A stretch of 64,000 nucleotides of DNA, from assembly GCA_035610365.1 (NCBI GenBank), contig CM069432.1, forward strand, positions 175,024,035-175,088,034. Direction: 5' to 3'. Under the pieces are notes generated by a model. That model searched no databases and was not told the origin of the DNA. It worked only from the letters and a program-made list of their open reading frames with translations. The DNA comes from Aquatica leii (lineage: Eukaryota > Arthropoda > Insecta > Coleoptera > Lampyridae). A program made the position numbers and the translations under genes. This document shows, one piece after another, positions 22,795 through 35,224 of this stretch (its first letter is position 1; every line of letters begins with the position of its first letter).

Positions 22795-23512
22795 AACTAC
22801 CATATACTGCGCGAGTCGTTTGAACCAATCCATGTATTACTGTGTTGAACGTTAAAGCTTCGCAAAACTTTTTACTTACTGTCAAATGTGTGTAAGTGTT
22901 GCTCTTTGTTTGCGGTAGTATGGATTGCTTGGAGAGTGTGTGCAATCTCAAATGTTTGCTTGAATATAGAAAGTTTTCTTGCTATTATTTCATCACACGT
23001 TTTGCAAGACTGTAAACAGTCTAAACCACGTAGAAGTTGTTCGGTTAGCATTATGTCGATGTCCATATTCACAATAAGCAGCACTTTGTTTTAAGTGTAA
23101 TAAGTAATTTGCAATTCATTCACCGTTTTTTTCACAATTTGTCTGAATTCTACGTTTTCTACAAATTTGTTTCTTGTACGATCAAAGTGATTTATGAGGG
23201 TGGTGCATAGTTCATCGTACTTCACTTCTTTAGGTTGTTTTGAACTTTTTAGAGAATTATTGAGCTGTGATCTTATGTGAACTAGTGCAAAGTTAGTGTG
23301 CTGATCTGTAGGTATGTTGCCAAGTAAAGTCCAGTTAAAACGTTTAAAATAATCCTCGATAGTCGTTCCTTCTGATAAGTAAAATGTGCCCATTAAAAAC
23401 GATGGTGCTTTTAAATGCAATGTTGTGGACAATCCGAGGCCTTTAGAATGTGCATTTGTTGATGCATTCGCTAACGAGATTTGCAAAGCACTTGCAAGTA
23501 AATTGGTCATTG
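22795..23512 (-). pseudogene. gag: gypsy-2 gag joined to a piece of RT
   Basis: The main open frame starts at 23510 (MTNLLASALQISLANAS, 139 residues) and holds the Gag core: GTTIEDYFKRFNWTLLGNI, then FALVHIRSQLNNSLK and TTLINHFDRTRNK. After a frameshift near 23090 Gag continues as LTEQLLRGLDCL, CDEIIARKLSIFKQTFEIAH and stops near 22872. No zinc knuckle or protease is found. Within 70 bp the sequence becomes RT (LTFNTVIHGLVQTTRAVYG, about 22865-22800), so an internal deletion removed the knuckle, protease and the start of RT. The RT then breaks at the piggyBac TTAA and continues at 19726. Confidence 0.85.
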
Positions 23513-23596
23513 CTTGCTTACAAAATTAGTACAAAATAAGAAGATAATTTAATATATCGTTTTGTTATATATAGGTTAACCACCATTGTTTGTTTG

Positions 23597-25655
23597 TACA
23601 CACATAAAAATAGTTTCTTAATTCAAGAAACACGGTAATCTCAAAATTATTTATTGAAATCAAAAGCCAGCATACTTAATTCAAGAGTATTTTCTTAAAA
23701 CTTAAGACTACCGTAAGATTAAAAGTAGAAAAATATATTTTTGTAATATTATTCTCAGTTCAAAAATATATTTTTGAAAATAATAAACCATTTTGTTGCA
23801 AAAAAATTATTTATGTTGTTCGTTGAAAGTATTAAAAATTTTGAATAGAATAAAAATATTATCAAATTAAACTAGTTTTATTTTGATTAAAAAAGTCAAT
23901 ATCTTATTCCAAAGAATTAAGTTTTAAATATTGTCATCTTAAAACAAGAAAATGATCCATTTGTTTTGATAAACTACTTCTCACTTGAAAAATTACATTG
24001 CATCAGTCGCGTCGTGTCCTTTTCCAAAAGTGCAGTTCAGCAGATTAACCAAACGTGGGACGAATTTCTTATTTTATCTTTGCTTCGTTACTTGCAAATT
24101 GCAACTTGTAAAGTATGTTGTAAAGTTAATATATTGATGTGATAATTTTGAAGTTTCGTTATTAAAATGGATGAATTATTAATTAAATGGGGATGTGAGG
24201 TTTCGTTTATTTATCTATAATTTAAAGGTGAGTTTTGCTTTAAAAATTTCGTAAATACTCTGACATCATAGTAGATTTGAAATCTTACAGATAATGATAT
24301 AAGTTTGGAAAATATATATGATTTAACTGCTGATACAATAAAGGAATTAATTCCAAGTGTTGGGAAACGAATTAAATTTCCAAAACATTTTTTTTCCGCT
24401 TTGGCTGAGGTTAGTACCAGCACGAGTAGTTTTGATTTGGAATCAGAAACCACAAATTCTATCGATTCGGCGACGACGCCAAACATAACCGGAAATGATA
24501 ATGTACGTTATTAATAGGTTTTATGTCAAATATTTAAGTATGTATTCTAATTTGTATTACAGGAAATTAACAAACAATCTAAAGCAGAATATAACTTGGT
24601 AGAATATAGTATATTGCAGCCCAGTTTTCCTAATTTTGATCTTGCCACTTTATTATCTACAAGTCCATTCGGATTGAGTGTGCTTAACTTTTACAAAGAA
24701 AATAACAATCTCGACTACACACGACGTAATCGTCTTACAGATATAATAATCAAACATATTTTTAATCACATAGTCAAGCAGTAAGTTACTTTATTTTTGA
24801 TTTTTTTTTAAGTGTCATTTTACAGTCGCCTCAGTCACGAAGAATATAATATAATAACAGCAAAAATCGTTTCTCTATTTCCTAGTGAAACGTCCTCGAC
24901 TTATTATGTACCAGCTATAAAAAAAACTAATTCCCATACAGGACGACTAGGGGCAAACTAGTAGACAAATATCGAAACTTAATTTATAAGTGTATGTATA
25001 ATGTAGCTTTAATAGTGCGTTTAATGATTTCTTTTTTACTTGTTTTTTTAAATTTTCTAATTCGTTGCTTGTTTATGTGAATTATAGGATGCAATAAATA
25101 ATAAAAGCGTATAATGCAGGTATTGCTGTTTTTATGTCTATTGTCCCCATCAATTAAAAAGTTATAAGTTTAACGCAAACACAATAGTGTTTCTTTTCAA
25201 GGAGGTTATTAAATTGGACCAAGAATATTCTATTTCATTAAAGAATTAAATGTTTTTAACTCAAAACAAGTTTTTTCTTAAATTAAAAAAGCTATTACAA
25301 TTTCAAATAAATCATAAATTTAAAAATACGTTTAAGTTTTTAAACCAACCATTTCCTATACTTATTTTAAGCAAATTATAAATTTCTATGAAAACCTAAT
25401 TTCTGAAAACAAAACAAATGTATTCTTAATAGAAATGCCATAATTTGTTTGAATCAAGAATTTGGGAGTCTTCATACAAAATTTCTTTAATTTTCGGATA
25501 ACCTAAATGAATTGCAATAAAGAAATATATTCTTAAAAATTAAAACAATATTATGTTTGTTTGAAAACAATTATTTGTTTGCTTATATACAAACATAGCA
25601 TTTGTTTAACTTGAAACAAATTTATTTATTTTAAGAATTTTTTTTTATGTGTGTA
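23597..25655. mobile_element. DNA transposon TA-2 (TA borders, CTTAA/CAAGAA-rich ends)
   Basis: Both ends read TACACACATAAAAA (23597-23610 and reversed 25642-25655). As in TA-1 this is best read as a TA duplication flanking a TIR that starts CAC. The first 400 bp and last 500 bp are dense in TTCTTAA, TTAAGAA, CTTAAAAC and TTCAAGAA words, making palindromic subterminal arrays. The centre holds a four-exon gene with a SAM-like domain and no transposase. The element lies immediately upstream of the gypsy-2 gag start and may have displaced its leader and LTR. Confidence 0.78.
24167..24961 (+). pseudogene. Spliced SAM-like domain gene in TA-2, lightly damaged
   Basis: Four exons with GT-AG borders keep one frame: 24167-24227 (donor AAAG/GTGAGT), 24291-24502 (acceptor TTACAG), 24563-24780 (donor GTAAGT) and from 24826 on. 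Exon 1 starts MDELLIKWGCE; exon 2 continues DNDISLENIYDLTADTIKEL and IPSVGKRIKF, the layout of a SAM-like helical domain. Exons 3-4 give YSILQPSFPNFDLATLLS and RLSHEEYNIITAKIVSLFP. One in-frame stop lies in exon 1 (near 24218), and a frameshift near 24950 breaks GKLVDKYRN, which is readable in the next frame. Proteins of this type are common, uncharacterised and repeat-associated in insects and cnidarians. The role in transposition is unknown. Confidence 0.7.
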
Positions 25656-28480
25656 TATATCTGTATTGCACTGTTGCCGAGTTTATTATTTTTTGGTAAC
25701 ACCTACATAATAAAGATAAACTTGATTTACTGAACAAGTGTTATTCATAAACGTCAGTATCCATATATACATGAATTTTGTGAAATTGGTAATTTTCAAG
25801 TACTTATTACATATGTATGTAAAAATGAATAAGATACATTCAGAATAAACACTATTTCCAGTATTTCAATCAATGAATTACTTGCATTAAATATAATTTA
25901 TTATTCTGTTATTGAGTATTAACTTCTACAACACAAATTATAAATAATAAAAAATAACAACAAACAAATTCATTACGATTCTACAATTTATATTCTAATA
26001 GTTAGCCATACTGCAGAACGTATGAAAAATTTGTAAATGGCAGGATATTTGCTATGCTGAGTACGCAAGTTTGAACTTGACCTATCTAAACATTAGTTTG
26101 TTATTCTTCCTTAGTCGGGTCAAATCGAAATGACTGTAGTTCTCTGTAGGCTTGAATTTTGACTTAAATTTCTTCAGTCAACGCTTAAATGTTAAAAAGA
26201 TAAAAAATAGAAAGGTTTGTTTTTGACTTGTGGCGTTATCTTTTGTTTTCCATCTCTAGCGGCGCGCTCTTAAACCGACTTGAAAATATATTAAATATTT
26301 TCTAAGTTGAATATTAATGTACAGGCACCATAGCTTTGATATAATTAAACTATGTTAATATCAATTCAAAATACAACAAAAAATTTTAGCTAGAAGAAAA
26401 CAAAAAAACTACGTTAAAAGCAATTATAAACAAAAGCTGGAAAGTTAAACACTCCAAAGAATATATAAAAAAAAACTGTGACAAGTCATGTTGATAAGTT
26501 TAATTACTAGCTTTAAAGGTTAATCAAAAGATAAAATAAGTAGACGTTTAATCTTTTACGTAATCTGTAATACAAACACTGCACCTTTTCTCAATTTAAC
26601 AGTTCTACACAGCACCGTTAAAATAATTTAATCCGTTACTTGCTTTAAAGCAAAAAAAAGCTGTTTAAACCCCTTAGAAGTTATCTACACAATTATTTAT
26701 CAGTAAGGCAGATTGTTCTCCATTTTAATCCTAAAGTATTCAAGAGGTACTTGATATTTAAGTAAACTTTTCTTAATGTTGATTTGGCAAGAAACTAATG
26801 GGTTTAAAGTGAAATGGAAACTTTTAATTGAATTTTCACACTAATGCTTTTAAAGCACGTATATACAGAGCAAAATGTAATGCGCAATTTACAATATAAA
26901 TAGAAGTTACACAAGAGAATACAAAATTCAACCTTAATAAATCTTTGTGATTTTTTTTTACATTAATTGTTTTAGTCATTAAAATACAAAAGACATGTAA
27001 CAGTTATTCCGTTGAAACCGTTTTAAATTGATAAGAAGTTAAACGTACCACTGAAAACTTTGTAAATAGATATAAGAAAACTGTTACCCGTTTGGAAACG
27101 TGCACGGCATAATCGAAGCGGATGCGACGATTAGGAATTTCTCTAGTAAGATTGGTGCCAATGCGAACAATGAAAACGGCCTAATTTTAACAAATTTTGG
27201 CATTTAGACTAAGCGAGTTGAAAGGCGGTAACCAGTAAAATATGTGAATTTGTTTCTGTTTAGTCATTGAATTTTAAAGTTTATTATATTCTTTTCTATA
27301 ATGCGACGTAACGATTGTTTCAAACTTCCTTACTTTAATTTTAAACCCAGGTATAAATGTAGGTTTATTTAAAACTGTGTATTTTAATTAGCTCTAATTA
27401 GAGTTTTGTAATATTATTTTTCTTAATAAAGAATTTTTTATCATGTTAAATAAAACTGTTTATACACAGGTATATAATTTCTCTGTTTTTTAATTAAAAA
27501 AGGCAAGTACAATTTTGCTTGAATGACTGTAATCTTTTCTATACAGTGAAAACTGCCGCTCTTCATAATTATAAATTAGAGTATAGTAACAATGTTGTAG
27601 AGGTTTATATTATTACCTATATTAGGTTGTGATTTCTATATTAACCTTCTAATTAATCATAAACATATTTACATTTTCTGATAGTTTTATTAAATGTTTT
27701 AATAATTCTAGTAGTAAAAAACCGTGTATAAGTTGTAATATATGACAAACAATAATAATAATAATCGCGTTTTAAAAAGAAAATAAAAACAAAAGAAAGA
27801 AAAGCGGGAAATATAATTAGACTAAATGTTTGTGACAGTATCTTATACATAGAAGATTGTGAGAACAGCGAGAGAAGCGAAAAAAAAGGGGAAGAGTCAG
27901 GATAAACTATTTGAATCTTACAAGGCTTCTAGTACGCATGCTATTAGACGAAACGTTTTAGCTTGAAATGCTAGCTTTCGCTTGTTTTTTAGTAGATTGT
28001 GAATAAGCGTTTTGAATATCATTTGTACAGGTATGTATTTTATTATATATTATACATTTATTTGTTATTTTTACAATACTTACCTATAAAAAAAATTGTT
28101 GGAGTGGCGCACTTTCTGCCATTTATAATAGAAACCAAAATATAACTAATTATATACAAAAACGCTTAAGTTTGCTAGCAAAATATTTCAAATAAAACTT
28201 ATGAAGGCAGGCCTCTACTTCTACTGTGTATCATTTTTAGGTGCAAAAAAGTGCAAAACATTACAATTTTTTTTGTTTAGACATGCATCGCTTTAAAAAT
28301 AAAGACTATTTAAATTGTGGCATCAACAAAGTGATACTAATAAAAAGCAAACTTTTATTTGTTCTTATAATTGTACGGCAATTGGGGAAAATATTTATAA
28401 TAAAATAATTGTAATATTCAAGAAAAAGTGCGTACATTTTGTTCCAATGTTGCAACGCGTTGGCAGAACGTGAGCATATA
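25656..28480. other. AT-rich stretch without recognised gene
   Basis: Nearly 3 kb with only short ORFs. I recognise no family, TIR pair or array. A slightly GC-richer patch at 27095-27190 has no coding signal that I can support. Confidence 0.5.
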
Positions 28481-28499
28481 GCATCAAGTTTTTTTTTAA

Positions 28500-29342
28500 A
28501 GAATATGAACATTGGTTGAAAGAAGAAATAATAATAGCCGTACTAGACTTCAAAAACAATAAAGAAAATCAACCATTAACCTCATCTGGAGAAAAAAGTA
28601 TTCCTCACATAGAGCAGTCTGAACGTACAAAAAGACGACGTGCATCGGAGCTGTCCAAGACTCAACATTATGAAACGGAGCTGTTATTACAGACTGCAGG
28701 TATGTCTGCACGACAACATGGTGAAAAAGATTTGGCAATGATTTCAAAATAAACTTCTAAATCACCAAACCGCCCATTAAAAATCAAAAATAAGTTGTTT
28801 GTTTAAGAACCTGTAATTAAAGCTTATACTCCAGAAGAAGTTTTAGAATTTATTCTGAACAATGAATTAAGTAAGCAACAATATATAAATATATAAGAAA
28901 ATGAGCTATTTCAAGAAATGTTTTTGTTTATCTGGATTATAAACAAATTTGAAAATGTAAATCGGTTTGTAGACCAGCGGATATACAAGTTACAGAATCT
29001 GTTGCAGAAGTTCCTTTACCAAATTTATTAGAACACACAACTAAGCGTATTGTTGAGCTTCAAAAGAAGGTAATACTACAGGCAATGAATAATGAAACAA
29101 TAATGAACATAGCTATTATATTTAGTTATGATTTTAATGGAAGTTCTAGACAGCCTGCGTATAAACAAAGATTTGACGCAAAAGTGGTATCTGATAACTT
29201 TCTATTTGCTACCACAGTTGTGCCTTTAAGGCTGAAATCTAAGAACACTCCTCAGTCACTACCGTTTTGTAGACATTTAAAACTAGAATTTACCAAAGAA
29301 ACGAAACAACACATTCTTCAAGAAAAACGAAGATTTCTTTGA
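28500..29342 (+). pseudogene. Transib/RAG1-like transposase fragment
   Basis: Reading across frameshifts gives YTPEEVLEFILNNELSKQQY (about 28822), CRPADIQVTESVAEVPLPN (about 28968), EHTTKRIVELQKKV, then an open exon from 29085 with SYDFNGSSRQPAYKQRF, TTVVPLRLKS and FCRHLKLEFTKETKQHILQE, ending with a stop at 29342. The D.NGSS...YKQ block followed by VPL.L and FCR...LEF.KET resembles the first catalytic-Asp segment of Transib-type transposases, the relatives of RAG1. The rest of the core is absent, so the copy is truncated as well as frameshifted. The family call is by remembered pattern. A different superfamily with similar blocks is possible. Confidence 0.5.
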
Positions 29343-29351
29343 TACCGTATC

Positions 29352-29485
29352 ACAGTGGCGTCGTGCACAGAAATTTTTTATAGGGGGTTCTATTACAAAA
29401 TCCAAAAAAACTACTAAAACTTATTAAAAAAAAATTCTTACCTCATAGTGGGGTTAGATATCCCCCTCCTCTCGGAACGCTACTG
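29352..29485. repeat. Possible short hAT-like MITE (CAGTGGCG / CAGTAGCG ends)
   Basis: The segment starts CAGTGGCGTCGTGCAC and ends GGAACGCTACTG, an imperfect short TIR. The left half contains a GGGGG run and the right half CCCCC. I could not find a matching 8-bp TSD, so the boundary call is weak. Confidence 0.45.
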
Positions 29486-31361
29486 GTTCATAATATCATT
29501 GTCTTTCGTAAATAGCACCTTTAATTTTATCCTTAATATAAAACAAATACGATGGTTTTTAAAATAAAACAAAAGCTAGCGTATTTTGGCCAAGAAAACG
29601 GGTCGTTGAAACCATTGTGCACCGATTTTACGATATTGCGCGACTACTAGATATAACAACGGGTTACGTATGTTTTAGTTTTCTTATAACTTCATTCGTT
29701 TTACTAACGTATGATTAACGGAAAAACTTTAAAACTAACTCGTTTGTTAATCGCCGACAAATAATCTAGACAACATTAACGAGTTCGCTCGCTACACTTG
29801 CTCACGGAGTTAAAATGTCTCAAATATTAATCGCTATCATTAACAACCTTGTTCGTTATAACTATTAAAATTTTAAATATATATATTTAGTAAGTAAGAA
29901 TGCGTTTATAAAGTTTTAATATTGAACCTGGGTACGTGTATCTAGATACTTTTTGGATACCTAAGTACATTATTAGGTACTTTTTTTTAAGTACTAGGGA
30001 AATCTAGAGAAAAGATTCGTTAATACTGGTTACTAATCCTTTTTTCGGCAACAAATAATAAAAAATAATTTGTCTGTTGGAAATCTTAAGAAACACAGCA
30101 TTACTTATATACATATATAGTTAATAAAATGAAGAAAATAGCGAAGACAGAACAGTTAAAATAAGCAATTCCCTCTTATAAATAATAAAGAGTTCGGGGT
30201 CTAATAAACAAATTGGTGCAATAAATAGTTCTTTCAAACCTTTTTTGAACAATAGGTATAACACTTATTTGGTATACATTTCCTGAGAATAAGAACATTT
30301 TATTTTGTAAGAGCAACCACTAACTGAACAAACACTTGAAAATTTTGCGTCTTGGCGCCTGTATTTGCATAAAAATTTCAAATTAACGTAGTAAGTACTA
30401 CAATTAATATTTAAATAAACTACTTTTAAAAGAATGAAAATTGAACACAAGAATAAGTTTTTTATAAATAAGAAAAATGTAACAAATGCGCTTTCTTCAT
30501 CTTGCTTTTTATTGTTAAAATTATACACATTAAATATAAATCTTAAATTTGTTATTTAAATTTATTAACAAATTACTGCAAGTGCAGATATTGTACCGTA
30601 ACACAATTTAATAAAAAAAAATTTAGTAAAAAAATAATAAATTGCAAAATGACTAAAATAAGCTGTGAAAATTGAATCCACCTAAAAATTACAATACTTT
30701 AGCAATCATTGCGTTTAATGTTATTAATTAATTAATAAATATGATTTTATTTTCTTACTAAATAACACAATAATAACAAATATTTTATTAAAAGTGTTTT
30801 TTATTTACTATACATTTATTTTAAATAATTCTAAATTTAATGTTCAAAAGCACTTGTATCTGTATCTAGGTATAAATATAAGTGCCTATTACACCGCTAG
30901 TGTACACCAAATTCTTGCGGATTATGAATTTATATTTAGGTACTACTACGAAGGGATTGCAAACTTTTTATGTTACCGAATGCAGTATAAATAAATAAAT
31001 AAAATATACTCGTTGAATGATTTTATGCAAGTATGATATTATTTTTTAGATATCAGATCATGCGTAAAAAGCAGAAGTTGTTGATACAGATTTGCAATTT
31101 TTTAGTAATTTTCAACAATAATGCAAATTACATTGCCATTTAGTACAAAAATTTAAATTACGAGTGTATCCTACATTTAGACGGATTTTAACTATTAGGT
31201 TTTCCCTGATTTTCTTAATTACAACTGTAATGACTATCATATTCACCTATTAAAAAAAATTTGTTATGCCTGTGATGCGTGTAATCACATCATATCTGTG
31301 AATCCGTGATGTGCTGACATCATAACTTACGAATAAAATATGCTCCTTGTATATGTGCCTA
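29486..31361. other. AT-rich stretch without recognised gene
   Basis: No recognisable protein or repeat pair. Short ORFs here look random. Confidence 0.5.
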
Positions 31362-31443
31362 TACCCTAGTAGCACAGAACATTTACTTAATATTTTTAAA
31401 ATCTTAAAGAAATATTCGAATATTTCGTATAGCGTATTCGGAT

Positions 31444-31730
31444 AGCCGCACCAGTGCGCACTTAGTGCGCACTCATCCGGTATTTCGTATTCGGTTAACA
31501 ACTTGCACTGCACTCGTGCAAGTGTCGTCGTATTCGGATACTTTGCACTGCACTTCTTTGGTGCACGTAAAACTGCACTGTTATAGCGTTTTCGGGTGAC
31601 GGCACTGGTGCGCACTTTTTGACACTGAGTGCGGTTTCTGTTTTCGGCTGACAATATGAGTGCGCACTGTAACAGTGTTAGCGTTTTCGGCTGCACTTTG
31701 CGAGCAATCGATTTGACCCTTAGTGCATAT
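31444..31730. promoter_or_regulatory. Subterminal repeat array of the Harbinger (left end)
   Basis: Clustered words: CACCAGTGCGCACT, GCACTGCACTCGTGCA, GTATTCGGATAC, GCACTGCACTTCTTT, GCGTTTTCGGGTGAC, GTTTTCGGCTGAC and GCGTTTTCGGCTGCAC. The matching right-end cluster lies at 34225-34380 and 35030-35118. Density and mixed orientation are unlike the surrounding DNA. Function as transposase/Myb binding sites is inferred from known Harbinger biology. Confidence 0.6.
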
Positions 31731-31781
31731 TTTTCCGCACTCATCTCTGCAGTCAGCGCGAGTATTTAGTGCAAAACAAAT

Positions 31782-33110
31782 ATGGCCGATCAAGTATCAA
31801 AATATAGCAGAATTTTAAAGTTTATTGAGGAATTTTTGGATTCATCTACTGACGAAAGCGAAGAAGAAGAAATGTTTGTTTTATTAAATAATTCGGAAAA
31901 GCGTGTAATACCAAAAATTGTAAATTATGTGGAAAATGTTGTTTCACAACTAGAAGATTCACAGGTAATTTATTACCATTTACATTAACTATTATGATAA
32001 TGTTGATCCATTTCTGTAATTGTTTACAGTTTAAGAGTCACTTTAGAGTAACAAGAGCAACATGTTACAAACTCATAGAACAGTTTGCAAGAAGCCATTG
32101 TTATCCTACTAATCACAAAGGAGGAAGCACACTGATTTCTGCTGAACATCACATTTTAAGTTTTTTATGGTAAATTGCCACTAGCAACATGCCTACAATT
32201 GTTTTAATAATATTGCACACATCTTTTTAGGTTTGCTGGAAATAAATCTACAATCAGGGAAACTGGTGATAGATTTAATATGTCTTTGTCAACCTTCATG
32301 TCTATTCAGGAACGGGTTGTATCATATTTCATGGATATATTACCAGCTGTAATTCGATTTCCAAGAACAGATCTTGAAAAGTTAAACACAGCTGCAGAAT
32401 TTGCAGAGGTAAGTAGGTAGCATGTTTTTGAAAAAGACATAAATTATTTTGTATATTTACTTAATCAGATAAAATGTAATTCTACATGAACAGATATCTG
32501 GGTTTCCAAATGTTATTGGTTGTGTCGATGGAACGTACATACAAATTAGGACACCAGCACATAAAATAAAATCAACATATACCAATAGGCATGATATCCC
32601 TAGTGTTACACTCCAAGGAATATGCAATGCTAAGAAACAGTTTATAGATGTGTTTACAGGCCCTTCGGGCAAATTACATGATAGCAGGATCTTTAAACTA
32701 TCATTCATTAGTAATGAAATTATCATTTACTGGGAGATAGTGCCTATCCAATAAGGGAATGGTTGTTAACACCATTTAGGGACTATGGGACCTTAACACA
32801 ACAACAAAAACGTTTCAATAAAACGTTATCTGCTACGAGGGTCAAAATCGAAAACGCATTTGGTTTGTTAAAAAGTAGGTTTAGACAGCTGAGTAGGTTG
32901 GAATTTCATGATGCAGAAAAAGTTGCACGATTCATCTTAACGTGTTGCGTATTGCACAATATCTGCATAGAATGTGATGATGTCTTCGAAGAAGTTATTA
33001 ATGAAAACAATGACAATGGAAATAATGCACCTCCAGATGAAGACAACGAATTACGAAGATCAGGTGAAGTAAAGCGAGAATATATTTGCAATCTGTTAAA
33101 CTGTGGTTGA
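31782..33110 (+). CDS. PIF/Harbinger DDE transposase (HARBI1-like), one frameshift
   Basis: Nuclease of the DDE_Tnp_4 type that cuts and joins Harbinger ends. Four exons with clean GT-AG borders: 31782-31964, 32030-32169, 32231-32408 and 32494-33110. The N-terminus is acidic (SSTDESEEEEMF). Exon 2 starts FKSHFRVTRATCYKLIEQF; exon 4 carries IGCVDGTYIQIRTPA (first catalytic Asp), GKLHDSRIFK (second Asp), LGDSAYPIREWLLTPFRDYG, and ENAFGLLKSRFRQL with the catalytic Glu, then CCVLHNIC. A single-base frameshift near 32720 separates HDSRIF from LGDSAYP; all catalytic residues remain. Total length of about 370 residues is normal for the family. It is convergent with the Myb-like gene, the usual Harbinger pairing. 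Confidence 0.92.
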
Positions 33111-33303
33111 TTATGTTTTACTATTTATTTGAACATTATTACTATAATTAAGTACATTATTTTTTAAAATTTTATTAAGTTACAAAAACATGTTAGTAAA
33201 TGTTAAAATGTAATATACTTATATAATATAAGGCCTATTTTTTAATACAGTCTCATTTATTTTCTATTTTCAAACAGCTTTTCAGTCAGTTGGCGTAAGA
33301 AGT

Positions 33304-34162
33304 CTAACTTTTCTTTATGACGTCGATTACGGCTTCTTCTTTTTCCATTGCAATGTCTACGAGGACTTCACTTAACGACCGTTTTCGGGTACCTGCACCT
33401 TTAGATGAACAGGATGGAGTGGATGATCGGGAACATGATGGGGTTGATGAGCCTGAGCTACATGATGCTATTGACGGTTCCATATCTTTATGTGAACTTT
33501 TCATTATTATCGATTTTCCAACACCCATCCTCACCGGTGGTTCAATGGAGTCGTCGATTGCTGCAATACGAGACAGTTCTTTCTCATAAGGATCAGTCCT
33601 CGGTGACTCGCCAGTTCTATTATTATGGTTTATAGTAATTTTTTTTCTTTTCATTATTGTTTTATACCGATTCTCACACTGCAGTGGAGTTTTATTTATA
33701 TTAAGAATTCTATTTAGATCGTCGGATATCGCTTGCCATAATTTTTTTTTTCTTAAATCTTTTTAGCGGTCCTACCTGGGGTAAATAGTTTTCGTATTTG
33801 TCCAAGAGATATTTCGTTCCTTGTTCACCCCAAGCTGCTTCTTGGTCATGCTTTCCTTCGTCATAATTGTGTTCTTCTAATACCTCCGACGAAGAAACTT
33901 CAATTTCGCAAAAGTCTTCGTTGTCTAACAAAAATGATAGTTGCCATATTTTTTCTACTTTTAATAACTTATTTTGTTTTAGAAGTTTTATATATTGGGG
34001 TATTGAATCACTTGGATTCGCTAAAAATATTTGCATTAAATAAATTATCTAAATTGTCTACATTTTCGACATACCTGTTAAATCGCTGTATGTCGATTCA
34101 TCTAACGATAATTGAAGATTTTCATTGTTGATTTTTAAAAACAAGTAATTTTGCACATTCAT
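33304..34162 (-). CDS. Myb/SANT-like accessory protein of the Harbinger, one frameshift
   Basis: Second Harbinger gene. In known Harbingers a Myb-like protein brings the transposase to the nucleus and to subterminal sites. Exon 1 is 34162-34075 (MNVQNYLFLKINNENLQLSL) with donor CAG/GTATGT. Exon 2 runs from 34020 to the stop at 33304. The Myb/SANT region begins WGEQGTKYLLDKYENYLPQV, then GPLKRFKKKK, WQAISDDLNRIL and TPLQCENRYKTIMKRKK. An indel in a run of ten A residues near 33745 shifts the frame between KRFKKKK and WQAISDD. The C-terminal part is serine-rich with a basic patch and an acidic end (ALDIAMEKEEA-like helix). Splice phase and the shared frameshift-only damage argue for recent activity. 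Confidence 0.85.
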
Positions 34163-35224
34163 TTTCTACACGCGTATAACAATGATGTGCAAATGATGTG
34201 ATTGAGGTTAGGTATATTCTGAAATACCGCTAAAACGTTTTCGGTTGAAATTGCACTAACTGGCAACCGATACCAGTTCCCGTGTAGTGCATGACGTCAT
34301 ATCATTGCAACTCGCTCGCTCCCAGTTCGTTCAGCCGAAAACAGTATTATTTTCGACAGTGCGAACCGGTGCAGTACGATTGTTTTGAATTTAAAAATGG
34401 CGGTGAAGTTGTATTTGATAGAATTGTTTGATACGTTGGTTGAGAGCAGTTATGCACTGAAACAACTCCGTGTATTTTTACATTAAAATTAGTATATGTT
34501 TGTAATAGTAAAAATTACATGATTGAAGAACTAATGTTTTATCTATGTTTTTTGCAGTAATATTTAATCATGAATGTGCAGTTACCTATAAGTATGCATG
34601 TAAAACTTACATGTATAATGCTTTTTTACAAATATATTTATAACAAATATGATGTAATTTTACACACAGTAAAGATTTTTACTATGGAAATCACTGGTAA
34701 TTATTTAACACATATTTCTTTCAATGCAGCTTTGAAGACGAACTGCAAGTGTTATTACGACATGGTGGTGATAGCACACCAAAAATATATAATTTTGTAG
34801 ATATTGTATGTGAGTTTGACGATGAAACGTTGAAAAATTGGAAAACAATCAAGGAACCAATATTTTATTGATTTATTAAGAACAATTATAACAATACTGA
34901 ACAGAGTGACTGTATAACTACTTATTTTATCTTTCTAATTTTTCCATCTTTACAACTACATCGCCAGATGAATTGCTAGTTTGAACTTTTTCATTTCAGT
35001 ATTTTCGAATTTAAATCACCGGATTTTGCCGCCGTGCTCTACCAATGCAGTGCAATGACATAACGGCACCGCACTCGTGCAATTCTGGTGCGCACCGACA
35101 CCGAGCGAGTGCTTGTTAATCCGAATACGCTATTAATATTTTCAATATTTTAAATATGTTTTTTAAATATATATTTATAATATTTATTTCTGAATATTTC
35201 TAAAATATTCAATTAATATCAAAT

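Larger units (their letters stand above)
31430..35132. mobile_element. PIF/Harbinger transposon, two genes, nearly intact
   Basis: About 3.7 kb. Ends share TAGCGTATTCGGAT (31430-31443 and reversed 35119-35132). The first 280 bp and last 850 bp hold many GCACTG/CAGTGC, TATTCGG and GTTTTCGG words in both orientations, the kind of subterminal array bound by transposase and its Myb partner. Two convergent genes lie inside: a DDE transposase (+) and a Myb/SANT-like protein (-). Each has introns and a single frameshift. A 3-bp TSD of the TWA type is expected but not exact here (GTA left, TTA right), so ends could be off by a base. It is inserted in the AT-rich left end of TA-3. Confidence 0.9.
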
